Shown piece by piece: positions 1 through 8,863 of a stretch of DNA of 64,000 nucleotides (the first letter of the stretch is position 1; each line of letters starts with the position of its first letter). The stretch comes from JBPYCR01 sp051846915 (GTDB lineage Bacteria > Bacillota > Bacilli > Bacillales > Amphibacillaceae). The notes beneath the pieces are model-generated. The model made no database searches. It was not told the DNA's origin and saw only the letters and a list, made by a program, of their open reading frames with translations. The translations under genes and the position numbers were made by a program. The stretch is taken from positions 1 through 64,000 of the forward strand of contig NZ_JBPYCR010000016.1 in NCBI RefSeq assembly GCF_051846915.1. Direction: 5' to 3'.

Positions 1-171
1 TGTGGCACGGATAAGTGCTGAAAGCATCTAAGCATGAAGCCCGCCTCAAGATGAGACTTCCCATCACTTCGAGTGAGTAAGACCCCTCAGAGACGATGAG
101 GTTGATAGGTCCGAGGTGGAAGCGTGGCGACACGTGAAGCTGACGGATACTAATGGTTCGAGGACTTAACT
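1..171 (+). rRNA. 23S ribosomal RNA, 3' end (partial)
   Basis: These bases are the 3' tail of a 23S rRNA gene that begins outside the window. The conserved stretch GCATCTAAGC and the terminal GAGGACTTAAC, which pairs with the 5' end of the molecule, are both visible. A spacer of about 155 bases without a tRNA follows, then 5S rRNA, so this is the end of an rrn operon transcribed towards ctsR. The exact 3' end is uncertain by a few bases. Confidence 0.95.
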
Positions 172-327
172 AACTATTTCTGTTGGCGATGCCCATTGAT
201 GAAACGATTCTTATTTAGTTTTCAAGGTAGGAATAAAAACACTTGATTTTTTCCAAGAAACAATTATAATAGAGATTGTCGCTAAAAAAGTATTGTCCAC
301 CTAGACGGAAGAATTGATCCGTAACGG

Positions 328-443
328 TCTGGCAGTTATAGCGGAGAGGTCACACCTGTTCCCATACCGAACACAGCAGTTAAGCTCTCCAGCGCCGATG
401 GTAGTTGAGGCTTTGCCTCTGCAAGAGTAGGACGCCGCCAGGC
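328..443 (+). rRNA. 5S ribosomal RNA
   Basis: The sequence is a complete 116-base 5S rRNA. It has the near-invariant segments CCCATACCGAACACAG and AGCGCCGATGGTAGT, and its two ends (TCTGGCAG and CGCCGCCAGGC) pair to form the terminal helix. It sits directly after the 23S tail and is followed by a strong terminator, as at the end of Bacillaceae rRNA operons. Confidence 0.96.
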
Positions 444-455
444 ACATTATTCAGA

Positions 456-488
456 AAAAGCATCCCGAAAACACGGGGTGCTTTTTTG
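456..488 (+). terminator. Rho-independent terminator of the rRNA operon
   Basis: A hairpin with arms GCATCCCG and CGGGGTGC is flanked by AAAAA upstream and TTTTTT downstream. It follows the 5S gene by about 12 bases and closes the rrn operon. Confidence 0.9.
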
Positions 489-649
489 TATTGGCATAAA
501 CTTACATATGTGCTGTTTATTAAGCATTTCATCTGCTTCATTTCAAGCCGCTGGAGCAATTAATATAAAATGGTAAACTTATTTAACATAAAAAATAGAT
601 GTTTTGATTACCATTCATTTGTCTATTATATATAGAGAGACAAAAATTA

Positions 650-678
650 TTGGCATCGTTGCATATTTGTCGTATAAT
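650..678 (+). promoter_or_regulatory. SigA-type promoter of the ctsR operon
   Basis: TTGGCA at 650-655 and a perfect TATAAT at 673-678 are separated by 17 bases. The predicted transcription start near 685 falls right at the CtsR operator, so repressor binding would block initiation. This is seen in sequence; activity is inferred. Confidence 0.8.
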
Positions 679-686
679 AAAAATAT

Positions 687-708
687 AGTCAAATATAGTC
701 AAAGTCAA
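687..708 (+). promoter_or_regulatory. CtsR operator
   Basis: Two perfect heptads AGTCAAA (687-693 and 697-703) are separated by three bases and followed by a third partial copy AGTCAA (703-708). This is the CtsR box consensus, RGTCAAA-N3-RGTCAAA. It lies just downstream of the -10 element and upstream of ctsR itself, which implies autorepression of the whole operon at normal temperature and derepression on heat or protein stress. Confidence 0.93.
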
Positions 709-750
709 CTAAAGTAAAATATGGATGACTCCGATAGAGGGGGAGGGTTC

Positions 751-1215
751 ATGAGTAATATTTCGGATATTATTGAGGAGTACTTAAAACAAATTTTGCA
801 CGCAAAAGGAAAAAACATGATTGAAATTAAAAGAAGTGAAATTGCTGATCAATTCCAATGTGTTCCTTCACAAATAAATTATGTGATTAATACAAGGTTC
901 ACAGTGGAAAAGGGTTATATCATTGAAAGTAAGCGTGGAGGCGGAGGATATATTCGGATTTTTCGTGTAGAGCATCAACAGGCCTCCGATTTAATTGATG
1001 ATATTATTAGCATGATCAGTCCGACTGTTTCTCAACAGGCTGCAGCAGATGTATTGCAGCGGTTACTGGATAAAGAAGTACTTACAGAACGTGAAAGTCG
1101 TATGATTTTAAGTGCTGTCGATCGGGATGTACTATCTGTTCCGTTACCAGTTAGAGATGAAATTAGGGCTCGTATATTAACTGCTATGCTTACGACATTA
1201 AAGTATTTTAAGTAA
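751..1215 (+). CDS. ctsR: Class III stress gene repressor CtsR
   Basis: The 154-residue product is the DNA-binding repressor of the clp and other class III heat-shock genes. The N-terminal winged helix-turn-helix contains the glycine-rich wing KRGGGGYIRI, the CtsR hallmark and thermosensor, and the C-terminal helical domain dimerises. The start is placed at the ATG preceded by GGGGGAGGG rather than at the in-frame ATG 30 bases upstream, because CtsR proteins begin with a short stretch before NISDIIE and the usual length is about 154. It is the first gene of ctsR-mcsA-mcsB-clpC and has a CtsR box in its own promoter. In this family CtsR is inactivated and degraded through McsB and ClpC, encoded just downstream. 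Confidence 0.97.
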   Translation: MSNISDIIEEYLKQILHAKGKNMIEIKRSEIADQFQCVPSQINYVINTRFTVEKGYIIESKRGGGGYIRIFRVEHQQASDLIDDIISMISPTVSQQAAADVLQRLLDKEVLTERESRMILSAVDRDVLSVPLPVRDEIRARILTAMLTTLKYFK

Positions 1216-1227
1216 GGGGGAGTTAAC

Positions 1228-1770
1228 ATGGAGTGTCAGGAATGTCACAAGCGTCCAGCGTCTCTTCACTTTACACAAGTTGTAAACGGAAATAAAACGG
1301 AAATGCATGTGTGTGAAGTTTGCGCCAAAAAGAAGGGGTATATGAATTATCCAGAAGAGGGATATTCCCTTCATCATTTATTGTCGGGTTTATTCAACTT
1401 TGACAATCAACAGCTTGACGGTCATCAAGAGGATCCCTTTCAGAAAGTAGAGGAATTGCAATGTCAGAAATGTAAACTTACATTCAACCAATTTCAGCGC
1501 GTTGGCAAGTTTGGTTGTGCTTCTTGCTATGATACGTTCTCTGAAAAGCTTGATTCTATTTTTCGACGGGTTCACAGTGGGAATACGAAACATTATGGGA
1601 AGATACCCCGTCGTAAAGGTGGAGATCTACATACAAAAAAACAGTTGGAATCGTATCGAGATCAAATGCAACAATTAATTGAAAAAGAAGCCTTTGAAGA
1701 TGCCGCGAAAGTGCGGGATAAAATAAAAGAATTAGAACGTCTGAATAAAAAAGCTGGTGATGACGAATGA
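1228..1770 (+). CDS. mcsA: McsA, activator of protein arginine kinase McsB
   Basis: This 180-residue zinc-binding adaptor activates McsB. Four CXXC pairs are visible: near residues 3-6 and 29-32, plus a second zinc module around residues 75-100 (CQKC and CASC). A UVR-type helical hairpin lies at the C-terminus, residues about 139-174. The start ATG follows GGGGGAG by eight bases. The stop overlaps the mcsB start (ATGA), which implies translational coupling and matches the formation of a McsA-McsB complex. No key cysteine is missing. Confidence 0.95.
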   Translation: MECQECHKRPASLHFTQVVNGNKTEMHVCEVCAKKKGYMNYPEEGYSLHHLLSGLFNFDNQQLDGHQEDPFQKVEELQCQKCKLTFNQFQRVGKFGCASCYDTFSEKLDSIFRRVHSGNTKHYGKIPRRKGGDLHTKKQLESYRDQMQQLIEKEAFEDAAKVRDKIKELERLNKKAGDDE

Positions 1771-2831
1771 GCTTGCAGGAGTTTATGAATGAAGCTATTA
1801 GTCCATGGATGCGTGTGGATGCGCCGGACAGTGATATCGTTTTAAGCAGTCGAATCCGGCTGGCCCGCAACTTAGAAACAACGATCTTCCCTACGATAGC
1901 TGAAGAAAAGGATCTAAAAGAGATTCGTCAGTTTTTTAAAACTGAATATGCACATAAGTCCTTTGAAAGTTATACGGATTTTGAATTTATATCTATTGAG
2001 GATTTAACACATATCGAAAAACGTGTCCTTGTGGAAAAACATTTAATCAGCCCGTATTTAGCAAAACAAGCAACTGCTGCAGGAGCAATCATATCAGGGA
2101 ATGAACAGGTTTCTCTCATGATTAACGAAGAAGATCATATTCGCATACAACTCTATTATCCGGGTTTTCAATTAAAGCAAGCATTGGAAGAAGCATTTTT
2201 ATTTGATGATTGGCTAGAGGAAAAGATAGATTATGCGTATGATGAAAATAAAGGGTATTTAACAAGCTGCCCGACCAACGTTGGAACTGGAATGCGTGCT
2301 TCCGTCATGATCCACTTACCTGCTCTTGTGCTTACAAAACAAATTAACCGTATGTTGCCGGCGATTAACCAGCTGGGATTTGTAGTAAGAGGAATTTATG
2401 GTGAGGGAAGTGAAGCTGTAGGGAACATCTTCCAAATTTCAAATCAAATTACACTAGGAAAATCGGAACATGATATTGTAGAGGATTTAAAAAGCGTGGT
2501 CGGCCAATTGATTGAACATGAGAGAACAGCAAGAAATAGATTAATGGAGCAATCAACGATCGGACTGGAAAATCGAATTTTTCGATCTTACGGGGTGTTG
2601 GAATACAGCCGTATTATTGAGTCGAAGGAGGCGGCAACCTGTTTATCTGACGTTCGATTGGGTATTGACTTAGGTATCATTAAAAATGTATCTCGAAATA
2701 TTTTAAATGAATTAATGGTATTAACACAGCCGGGCTTTTTACAGCAATATGCGCAGAAAGTATTAAAGACAAGTGAACGGGATGTACTGCGGGCATCGTT
2801 AATCCGCGATCGCTTGCAGCTGGAAAAATAG
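1767..2831 (+). CDS. mcsB: Protein arginine kinase McsB
   Basis: This 354-residue phosphagen-kinase-like enzyme phosphorylates arginine residues on CtsR and on damaged proteins, marking them for ClpC-ClpP degradation. The nucleotide-binding arginine segment SSRIRLARNL lies at residues 27-36. The conserved loop SCPTNVGTGMRAS carries the active-site-region cysteine at residue 168. Length is close to the B. subtilis protein. It overlaps mcsA by four bases and ends 15 bases before clpC. Arginine kinase activity is established for the family; substrates here are inferred. Confidence 0.96.
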   Translation: MSLQEFMNEAISPWMRVDAPDSDIVLSSRIRLARNLETTIFPTIAEEKDLKEIRQFFKTEYAHKSFESYTDFEFISIEDLTHIEKRVLVEKHLISPYLAKQATAAGAIISGNEQVSLMINEEDHIRIQLYYPGFQLKQALEEAFLFDDWLEEKIDYAYDENKGYLTSCPTNVGTGMRASVMIHLPALVLTKQINRMLPAINQLGFVVRGIYGEGSEAVGNIFQISNQITLGKSEHDIVEDLKSVVGQLIEHERTARNRLMEQSTIGLENRIFRSYGVLEYSRIIESKEAATCLSDVRLGIDLGIIKNVSRNILNELMVLTQPGFLQQYAQKVLKTSERDVLRASLIRDRLQLEK

Positions 2832-2846
2832 AAGGAGGAACGGAAT

Positions 2847-5273
2847 ATGATGTTTGGACGCTTTACGGAAAGAGCACAAAAAGTATTAGCTTTATCGCAA
2901 GAAGAAGCTGTTAGGCTTGGACATAATAATATAGGTACGGAACATATATTACTTGGATTAGTTCGTGAAGGCGACGGAATAGCCGCTAAGGCATTACAAG
3001 CTCTTGGGTTGGAAATTAAAAAGATTCAAGAAGAAGTTGAAAATTTAATTGGAAAAGGCAAGCAACCGATGCAGACGATCCACTACACTCCGAGAGCAAA
3101 AAAGGTAGTGGAATTATCACAAGATGAAGCGAGAAAATTAGGTCATTCCTATGTGGGGACAGAACATATATTGCTAGGTCTTATTCGTGAGGGAGAAGGA
3201 GTAGCTGCACGTGTACTAAGTAATCTTGATATCAGTTTGAATAAGGCGAGACAGCAAGTACTCCAGCTGCTTGGAACGAATGAATCTCAGACGAATCGGC
3301 AAGGAAGAGGACAGTCAACAAGTGCCAATACACCAACATTGGACTCACTTGCTAAAGATTTAACAGCAAGTGTAAAAGAAGGAAGTATTGACCCGGTTAT
3401 TGGACGTGATAAGGAAATTGAACGTATCATTCAAATCTTGAGCCGACGGACGAAAAATAATCCGGTATTGATTGGAGAGCCGGGAGTCGGTAAAACCGCT
3501 GTTGCGGAAGGATTGGCACACCAGATTATGAATAACGAAGTACCGGAAATTTTGCGTGATAAGCGCATTATGACATTAGATATGGGAACAGTTGTAGCAG
3601 GAACGAAATACCGCGGTGAGTTTGAAGACCGTCTGAAAAAAGTAATGGATGAAATTCGTCAAGCAGGCAATATTATATTATTCATTGATGAACTGCATAC
3701 CCTCATTGGGGCAGGTGGAGCAGAAGGAGCCATTGATGCTTCGAATATATTAAAACCTTCATTATCACGCGGTGAACTGCAATGTATTGGTGCAACGACA
3801 CTTGATGAATATCGTAAATATATCGAAAAGGATGCAGCGTTGGAGCGTAGGTTCCAGCCGATTCAAGTCGATGAACCTACGTTGGACGAAACAATTCAAA
3901 TATTACAAGGGTTAAGAGATCGGTATGAAGCGCATCATCGGGTCACAATCACCGATGAAGCGATTGAAGCAGCTGTTCAGTTATCAAATCGATATATAAC
4001 GGACCGGTTCCTCCCTGATAAGGCGATAGACTTGATGGATGAAGCAGGGTCTAAAGTACGATTAAAATCTTATACGATCCCACCAAATCTGAAAAAACTA
4101 GAAGAAAAATTGGAAGAAGTAAGAAAAGAAAAGGACTCGGCCGTCCAAGGTCAGGAGTTTGAAAAGGCAGCATCATTAAGAGATAACGAGCAACGGCTAC
4201 GTGAAGAATTAGAAGAAACAAAAGACAAGTGGAAAGAAAGACAAGGGCAAGAAGATACCGAAGTCGCAATGGAGGATATCGCCAGTGTTGTTTCGACTTG
4301 GACGGGTGTACCGGTTTCCAAATTAACAAAAGATGAAAGTGATCGTTTGTTAAATATGGAGGAAATCTTGCATGATCGACTTATTGGCCAGACGGAGGCT
4401 GTCAATGCCGTATCCAAAGCGATCCGCAGAGCTCGTGCCGGTTTGAAAGATCCGAAGCGTCCAATTGGTTCATTCATTTTCCTTGGACCAACAGGCGTTG
4501 GGAAAACAGAATTAGCTCGTGCATTGGCGGAAGTGATGTTTGCCGACGAGGAAGCGATGATTCGTATCGATATGTCCGAGTATATGGAAAAACATGCAAC
4601 ATCTCGTTTGGTCGGCTCCCCTCCTGGGTATGTCGGGTATGAAGAAGGCGGTCAATTAACCGAAAAGGTTCGCCGTAAGCCTTATTCTGTTGTTCTACTG
4701 GATGAAGTGGAGAAAGCTCATCCGGAGGTCTTTAACATATTACTGCAAGTACTTGAGGACGGGCGTTTGACTGATTCAACTGGTCGCGTGGTTGATTTCC
4801 GCAATACCGTATTAATCATGACATCGAATGTTGGTGCCAGTGAATTAAAACGGAATCGGTATGTAGGCTTTAATTTGCAGGAGGAAGGCCAAGAACATTC
4901 GGAAATGAAATCGAAAGTTACGGAGGAAATGAAAAAGACGTTCCGTCCGGAGTTTTTGAACCGTATTGATGAAACAATTGTCTTCCACTCATTGGAGAAA
5001 AAGCATATGAAAGACATTGCAACTTTAATGCTGCAGCAATTACAGACGCGGTTAAAAGACCAAGAAATCGAATTTACCTTAACCGATCGAGCAGTGGAAA
5101 AAATAGTTGAAGATGGGTATGACCCAGAGTATGGTGCCCGACCACTAAGAAGATCCTTGCAAAAGAATGTAGAAGATTTACTGTCAGAGGAACTGTTAAA
5201 GGGAACAATTGACAAGGGAGTAAAAGTAAAAATTGGATTAAACAATAAAGGCGAATTTACTGTACTTTCATAA
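2847..5273 (+). CDS. clpC: ATP-dependent Clp protease ATP-binding subunit ClpC
   Basis: This is the 808-residue Hsp100 unfoldase that feeds substrates to ClpP. Two N-terminal Clp repeats (residues about 5-145) are followed by AAA module 1 with Walker A GEPGVGKT at 210-217, a UVR-containing middle domain near 410-460 that binds McsB or MecA, and AAA module 2 with Walker A GPTGVGKT at 547-554 and a D2-small domain at the C-terminus. The start is ATGATG after AGGAGG. The gene ends in a strong terminator, so it is the last gene of the CtsR-controlled operon. Confidence 0.98.
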   Translation: MMFGRFTERAQKVLALSQEEAVRLGHNNIGTEHILLGLVREGDGIAAKALQALGLEIKKIQEEVENLIGKGKQPMQTIHYTPRAKKVVELSQDEARKLGHSYVGTEHILLGLIREGEGVAARVLSNLDISLNKARQQVLQLLGTNESQTNRQGRGQSTSANTPTLDSLAKDLTASVKEGSIDPVIGRDKEIERIIQILSRRTKNNPVLIGEPGVGKTAVAEGLAHQIMNNEVPEILRDKRIMTLDMGTVVAGTKYRGEFEDRLKKVMDEIRQAGNIILFIDELHTLIGAGGAEGAIDASNILKPSLSRGELQCIGATTLDEYRKYIEKDAALERRFQPIQVDEPTLDETIQILQGLRDRYEAHHRVTITDEAIEAAVQLSNRYITDRFLPDKAIDLMDEAGSKVRLKSYTIPPNLKKLEEKLEEVRKEKDSAVQGQEFEKAASLRDNEQRLREELEETKDKWKERQGQEDTEVAMEDIASVVSTWTGVPVSKLTKDESDRLLNMEEILHDRLIGQTEAVNAVSKAIRRARAGLKDPKRPIGSFIFLGPTGVGKTELARALAEVMFADEEAMIRIDMSEYMEKHATSRLVGSPPGYVGYEEGGQLTEKVRRKPYSVVLLDEVEKAHPEVFNILLQVLEDGRLTDSTGRVVDFRNTVLIMTSNVGASELKRNRYVGFNLQEEGQEHSEMKSKVTEEMKKTFRPEFLNRIDETIVFHSLEKKHMKDIATLMLQQLQTRLKDQEIEFTLTDRAVEKIVEDGYDPEYGARPLRRSLQKNVEDLLSEELLKGTIDKGVKVKIGLNNKGEFTVLS

Positions 5274-5293
5274 GCGTTAATTTACCTTTTTGG

Positions 5294-5332
5294 TCCGGAT
5301 GAAACTGCACTGCTGTTTTCATCCGGATTTTT
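5294..5332 (+). terminator. Rho-independent terminator after clpC
   Basis: A perfect stem, TCCGGATGAAA pairing with TTTCATCCGGA, is followed by TTTTT. It ends the ctsR operon, so radA downstream needs its own promoter. I see no convincing -35/-10 pair in 5333-5588: there is a TATAAT near 5512 but no well-spaced -35. Confidence 0.9.
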
Positions 5333-5588
5333 GCAAATTACCCTAGTTTGATTATGTCTACAGCACAAATTCATTTTTTTAAACATGCATCGCTTTTTTC
5401 CCGTATGATTTCCCTCAAATAAGGAAGTTTATCACCCTAAGTGTGTAAAAATAGTGGAATAATTTATTTGAAATGATAGGAAGTTGTAACCTAGTAAGCA
5501 CATAAATGGTTTATAATAAGAATAGAGTGATAAAGTCTGCATCTTAGATTTATCTTTAACTGGAAGTTTGTGGAAGGGTCGGATCGGA

Positions 5589-6956
5589 TTGGCTAAAAGG
5601 AAAACGAAATTTGTTTGTCAGGAATGCGGCTATGAATCTCCGAAATGGATGGGAAAGTGCCCAAGCTGCATGAATTGGAATACGTTAGTGGAAGAAATGG
5701 TTATTACCGGAACTAAAAACAGACACACAACGGGCATACAGGCTGCGAGATCTCCAGAAAGAATAACAGCCATACAGTCGGAAAAAGAACCAAGAGTAAC
5801 GACATCGATGAAAGAGTTCAACCGTGTTCTTGGTGGTGGTATTGTGCCAGGTTCACTCGTTCTAATTGGGGGAGACCCCGGAATTGGTAAATCTACACTG
5901 TTATTACAAATCTCGGCACAGTTGGCGGATAAGGAATTGACGGTTCTTTATATTTCAGGGGAGGAATCGACCCAGCAGACAAAACTTCGTGCAGACCGTC
6001 TTGATATTCGCTCGGATCAGTTATTTGTTTTATCAGAAACAAATTTATTTGAGATTCGCCAGCAAATCGAACAATTAAAACCGAACTTTGTTGTTGTCGA
6101 TTCCATTCAAACGATGTTTCGAGAGGAAATTACGAGTGCGCCCGGCAGTGTTTCCCAAGTAAGAGAATGTACGATGGAGTTAATGAAGCTTGCAAAATCA
6201 TATAGTATTCCTATATTTATTGTTGGTCACGTAACAAAGGAGGGAGCAATTGCCGGACCTCGAATGCTGGAGCATATGGTAGATGCTGTTCTCTATTTTG
6301 AGGGAGAAAGACATCATACATATCGCATACTTCGCAGTGTAAAAAATCGATTTGGAAGCACAAATGAAATGGGTATATTTGAAATGAAGGAAGAAGGCTT
6401 GCGGGAAGTGTTGAACCCTTCGGAAATATTTTTGGAGGAACGTTCACAGGGAGCTGCGGGTTCTACTGTAGTGGCATCGATGGAAGGTACAAGGCCGGTT
6501 TTAGTTGAAATACAAGCATTGATTGCACCATCCAGTTTCGGAAACCCTAGAAGGATGTCGACGGGAATTGATGCGAATCGCGTACCGTTATTAATGGCTG
6601 TACTGGAGAAGCGTGTTGGTCTAATGCTCCAAAATCAAGATGCTTATATTAAGGTTGCAGGAGGCGTTAAGCTGGATGAACCGGCAATTGATTTGGCCAT
6701 TGCTGTCAGCATTGCTTCAAGCTTTAGGGATCAGCCAACGAAACCAGAGGATATTTTTATTGGGGAAGTAGGTCTCACTGGGAAAGTACGGCGTGTTTCA
6801 CGTATTGAACAACGTGTTACGGAGGCTGCAAAACTTGGTTTTAAACGGGTCATTTGTTCAAGTAATAATTTAGATGGATGGACAATACCGGAGAACATCC
6901 AAGTAATTGGGGTTGAAACTGTCCAAGAAGCATTGAATTTATCTGTTGATAAATAA
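5589..6956 (+). CDS. radA: DNA repair protein RadA (Sms)
   Basis: This RecA-like ATPase acts in branch migration during recombination and repair. The N-terminal zinc finger CQECG...CPSC is followed by the RecA core with Walker A GGDPGIGKST at about residues 94-103, the RadA-specific KNRFG motif, and a C-terminal Lon-protease-like domain. The start is taken as TTG, giving MAKRKTKF. That matches the family N-terminus and leaves GGAAGGG ten bases upstream; an in-frame TTG at 5568 would add seven residues but has no properly spaced ribosome site. In B. subtilis disA follows immediately, but here a 378-base space with its own promoters comes next. Confidence 0.95.
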   Translation: MAKRKTKFVCQECGYESPKWMGKCPSCMNWNTLVEEMVITGTKNRHTTGIQAARSPERITAIQSEKEPRVTTSMKEFNRVLGGGIVPGSLVLIGGDPGIGKSTLLLQISAQLADKELTVLYISGEESTQQTKLRADRLDIRSDQLFVLSETNLFEIRQQIEQLKPNFVVVDSIQTMFREEITSAPGSVSQVRECTMELMKLAKSYSIPIFIVGHVTKEGAIAGPRMLEHMVDAVLYFEGERHHTYRILRSVKNRFGSTNEMGIFEMKEEGLREVLNPSEIFLEERSQGAAGSTVVASMEGTRPVLVEIQALIAPSSFGNPRRMSTGIDANRVPLLMAVLEKRVGLMLQNQDAYIKVAGGVKLDEPAIDLAIAVSIASSFRDQPTKPEDIFIGEVGLTGKVRRVSRIEQRVTEAAKLGFKRVICSSNNLDGWTIPENIQVIGVETVQEALNLSVDK

Positions 6957-7021
6957 GGTGTTAGTCATGGCAGCTTAACCGGTATGACAGCTTTTTTATA
7001 GGAAGATCATTTTACAAGGGT

Positions 7022-7094
7022 TTGACAACGATATGACAGTGTGCTAAAATTTTAGGTTTGCTAAATTGACTGTATTCGCATGCTGTGCTATTAT
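7022..7094 (+). promoter_or_regulatory. Tandem SigA-type promoters upstream of yacL
   Basis: Two promoter-like pairs lie in the radA-yacL space. The first is TTGACA (7022-7027) and TAAAAT (7045-7050), spacer 17. The second is TTGACT (7066-7071) and TATTAT (7089-7094), spacer 17. The untranslated leader to yacL would be about 235-280 bases. Apart from a weak hairpin near 6963-6996 with a T run after radA, I see no other feature in 6957-7334 and no trace of disA. Confidence 0.65.
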
Positions 7095-7334
7095 TTATGT
7101 GAAATCATAGGGATATTTAACTTTTTATAGATTTTTGTATGTCGTTTTAATTTATGCTGGAATCGTTTTGAAAAACTAATTCAATTGGACGCCTAATTCT
7201 TACGGGGTTGATGATGAATGTAAGCCACCGGGAGATTCATTTTTAAAAAAATTGGTGTTAACAGCTATAATTTATACATTATTTGGATTATTTTTTTTGA
7301 AACGGGTAATAATAAAGACAAGGAGGTGTCAGTA

Positions 7335-8441
7335 GTGCTGAAAAAGATAGTGCATTTATTTTTTATTATAACTGGTGGTACAGTTGGGTATTTATATGTT
7401 CCCGACATTGTAAAACTATTGGATTTTACTGAATTAAATTGGGTAGCTTCTCCCTATCTAGGATCAGTGTTAGGAATTATTGTGTTGTTTCTTATGTCTT
7501 ATTTATTGGCTGATTATATTGTCGGTTTTTTTAAATGGATTGAGGAAGCGCTTATTAAGGTTCCTGTAGGAGATTTGTTTTTTGGGAGTTTAGGTTTAAT
7601 TCTTGGATTGTTTGTTGCGTATTTAATAAATATCCCTTTGAAAGATGTTAGCATTCAGGTTGTTTCGCAAGTTATTCCGCTCTTTATAACTATTATTTTA
7701 GGGTATTTAGGTTTTCAGGTCGGTTTTCGGCGCAGAGAGGAATTTGTCAGTCTGTTAAATGTGAACCGAAAGGAAAAATCCAAAAAGCGTACTGGTGAAA
7801 CGGAAATTGAACAGGATGATGTCATTTATAAACCGAAAGCTAAAATATTGGATACGAGTGTTATAATTGACGGTCGGATTGCGGATATTTGTCAAACGAA
7901 TTTTTTGGAAGGGCCGGTCGTAATCCCCCAATTTGTGTTGGGTGAATTACAGCATATAGCAGATTCATCGGATGTATTAAAACGCAATCGTGGTAGACGA
8001 GGGCTCGATATTTTAAATCGGATTCAGAAAGATTTACCGATTGAAGTAGAAATATATGAAGGTGATTTTGAAGAGATTCAAGAGGTGGACAGCAAGCTTA
8101 TCAAGCTGGCAAAAAAGATTGACGGCATTGTCGTTACAAATGACTTTAATTTAAATAAAGTATGTGATTTTCAAGGAGTTCGCGTATTGAACATTAATGA
8201 TCTGGCCAATGCAGTGAAGCCGGTTGTGCTTCCGGGAGAAGAATTAATGGTGCAGGTTATCAAGGACGGCAAAGAACAAAAGCAAGGTATTGCTTACTTG
8301 GATGATGGAACGATGATTGTTGTTGAAGAAGGTCGGGATTATATTGGCAAGAAAATAGAAGTTTTAATTACGAGTGTTTTGCAAACGTCGGCAGGCCGAA
8401 TGATTTTTGCTAAACCAAAATTACTTGAAAAAGCGTTATAA
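7335..8441 (+). CDS. yacL: Membrane-anchored PIN/TRAM-domain protein YacL
   Basis: The product (368 residues) has four hydrophobic membrane segments in its first 135 residues, then a PIN nuclease fold opening with the acidic motif ILDTSVIIDGR, further acidic positions in the motif VVTNDFN, and a C-terminal TRAM RNA-binding domain. The GTG start is chosen because AAGGAGGTG lies six bases upstream and it matches the family N-terminus; the in-frame GTG at 7326 overlaps that ribosome site. The family is widespread in Firmicutes as a putative integral-membrane RNase; its substrate is unknown to me. The usual next genes ispD and ispF are absent. Confidence 0.9.
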   Translation: MLKKIVHLFFIITGGTVGYLYVPDIVKLLDFTELNWVASPYLGSVLGIIVLFLMSYLLADYIVGFFKWIEEALIKVPVGDLFFGSLGLILGLFVAYLINIPLKDVSIQVVSQVIPLFITIILGYLGFQVGFRRREEFVSLLNVNRKEKSKKRTGETEIEQDDVIYKPKAKILDTSVIIDGRIADICQTNFLEGPVVIPQFVLGELQHIADSSDVLKRNRGRRGLDILNRIQKDLPIEVEIYEGDFEEIQEVDSKLIKLAKKIDGIVVTNDFNLNKVCDFQGVRVLNINDLANAVKPVVLPGEELMVQVIKDGKEQKQGIAYLDDGTMIVVEEGRDYIGKKIEVLITSVLQTSAGRMIFAKPKLLEKAL

Positions 8442-8615
8442 AAAAGGTATAACTATGAAAGGCAGTTCACAGTAGCTTGTCAGAAGTTGCCTTAACTGTC
8501 TGAGATGAAATTATCGATTATACTTACGTGGTAAATGGATGCATCTCGGTACACATAGCAACGTCGCCTTTATTATTTACGTTATTCAAAATCCTTTTAT
8601 ACGTGTGCCAGAGGG

Positions 8616-8655
8616 ATAAAAAAGTGATAACAATTGCTGTTATCGCTTTTTATTA
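8616..8655 (+). terminator. Bidirectional terminator-like hairpin between yacL and gltX
   Basis: AAAAAAGTGATAACA pairs with TGTTATCGCTTTTT, giving a long stem with A-rich and T-rich flanks that could stop transcription in either direction. It lies in a 422-base space (8442-8863) where B. subtilis has ispD and ispF. The only open frame there (8528-8776) runs through this hairpin and has no ribosome site, so it is not called. A TATAAT at 8814-8819 could serve gltX but lacks a clear -35. Confidence 0.75.
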
Positions 8656-8863
8656 TCTGTTTTACTGTACATCCTTTATACTTAATTGTATCGTAGTCTT
8701 CATTCTATCATTTGAAGATAGACGCACGGAGAATATGAGAGAATCCCTTAAATCTGGGGGAGTTTCCTTTATGTAGACTTCTCATCAAATACAAGAGATT
8801 CCAAAAAGATTTTTATAATCATATTTTTTCAAAACGCTTGATGAAAAAGAGAGGGGAACAGGA

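Noticed and set aside
172..327. A tRNA gene in the 23S-5S spacer
   Set aside because: No cloverleaf with a T-loop GTTCRA motif and paired acceptor ends can be drawn in this stretch.
4718..5245. A 175-codon frame on the minus strand inside clpC
   Set aside because: It is antisense to the conserved second AAA module of ClpC and is rich in serine and phenylalanine, typical of shadow frames.
8528..8776. An 82-codon open frame between yacL and gltX
   Set aside because: It has a GTG start without a ribosome site, runs through a terminator-like hairpin at 8616-8655, and its translation resembles no family I know. Hydrophobic content comes from AT-rich sequence.
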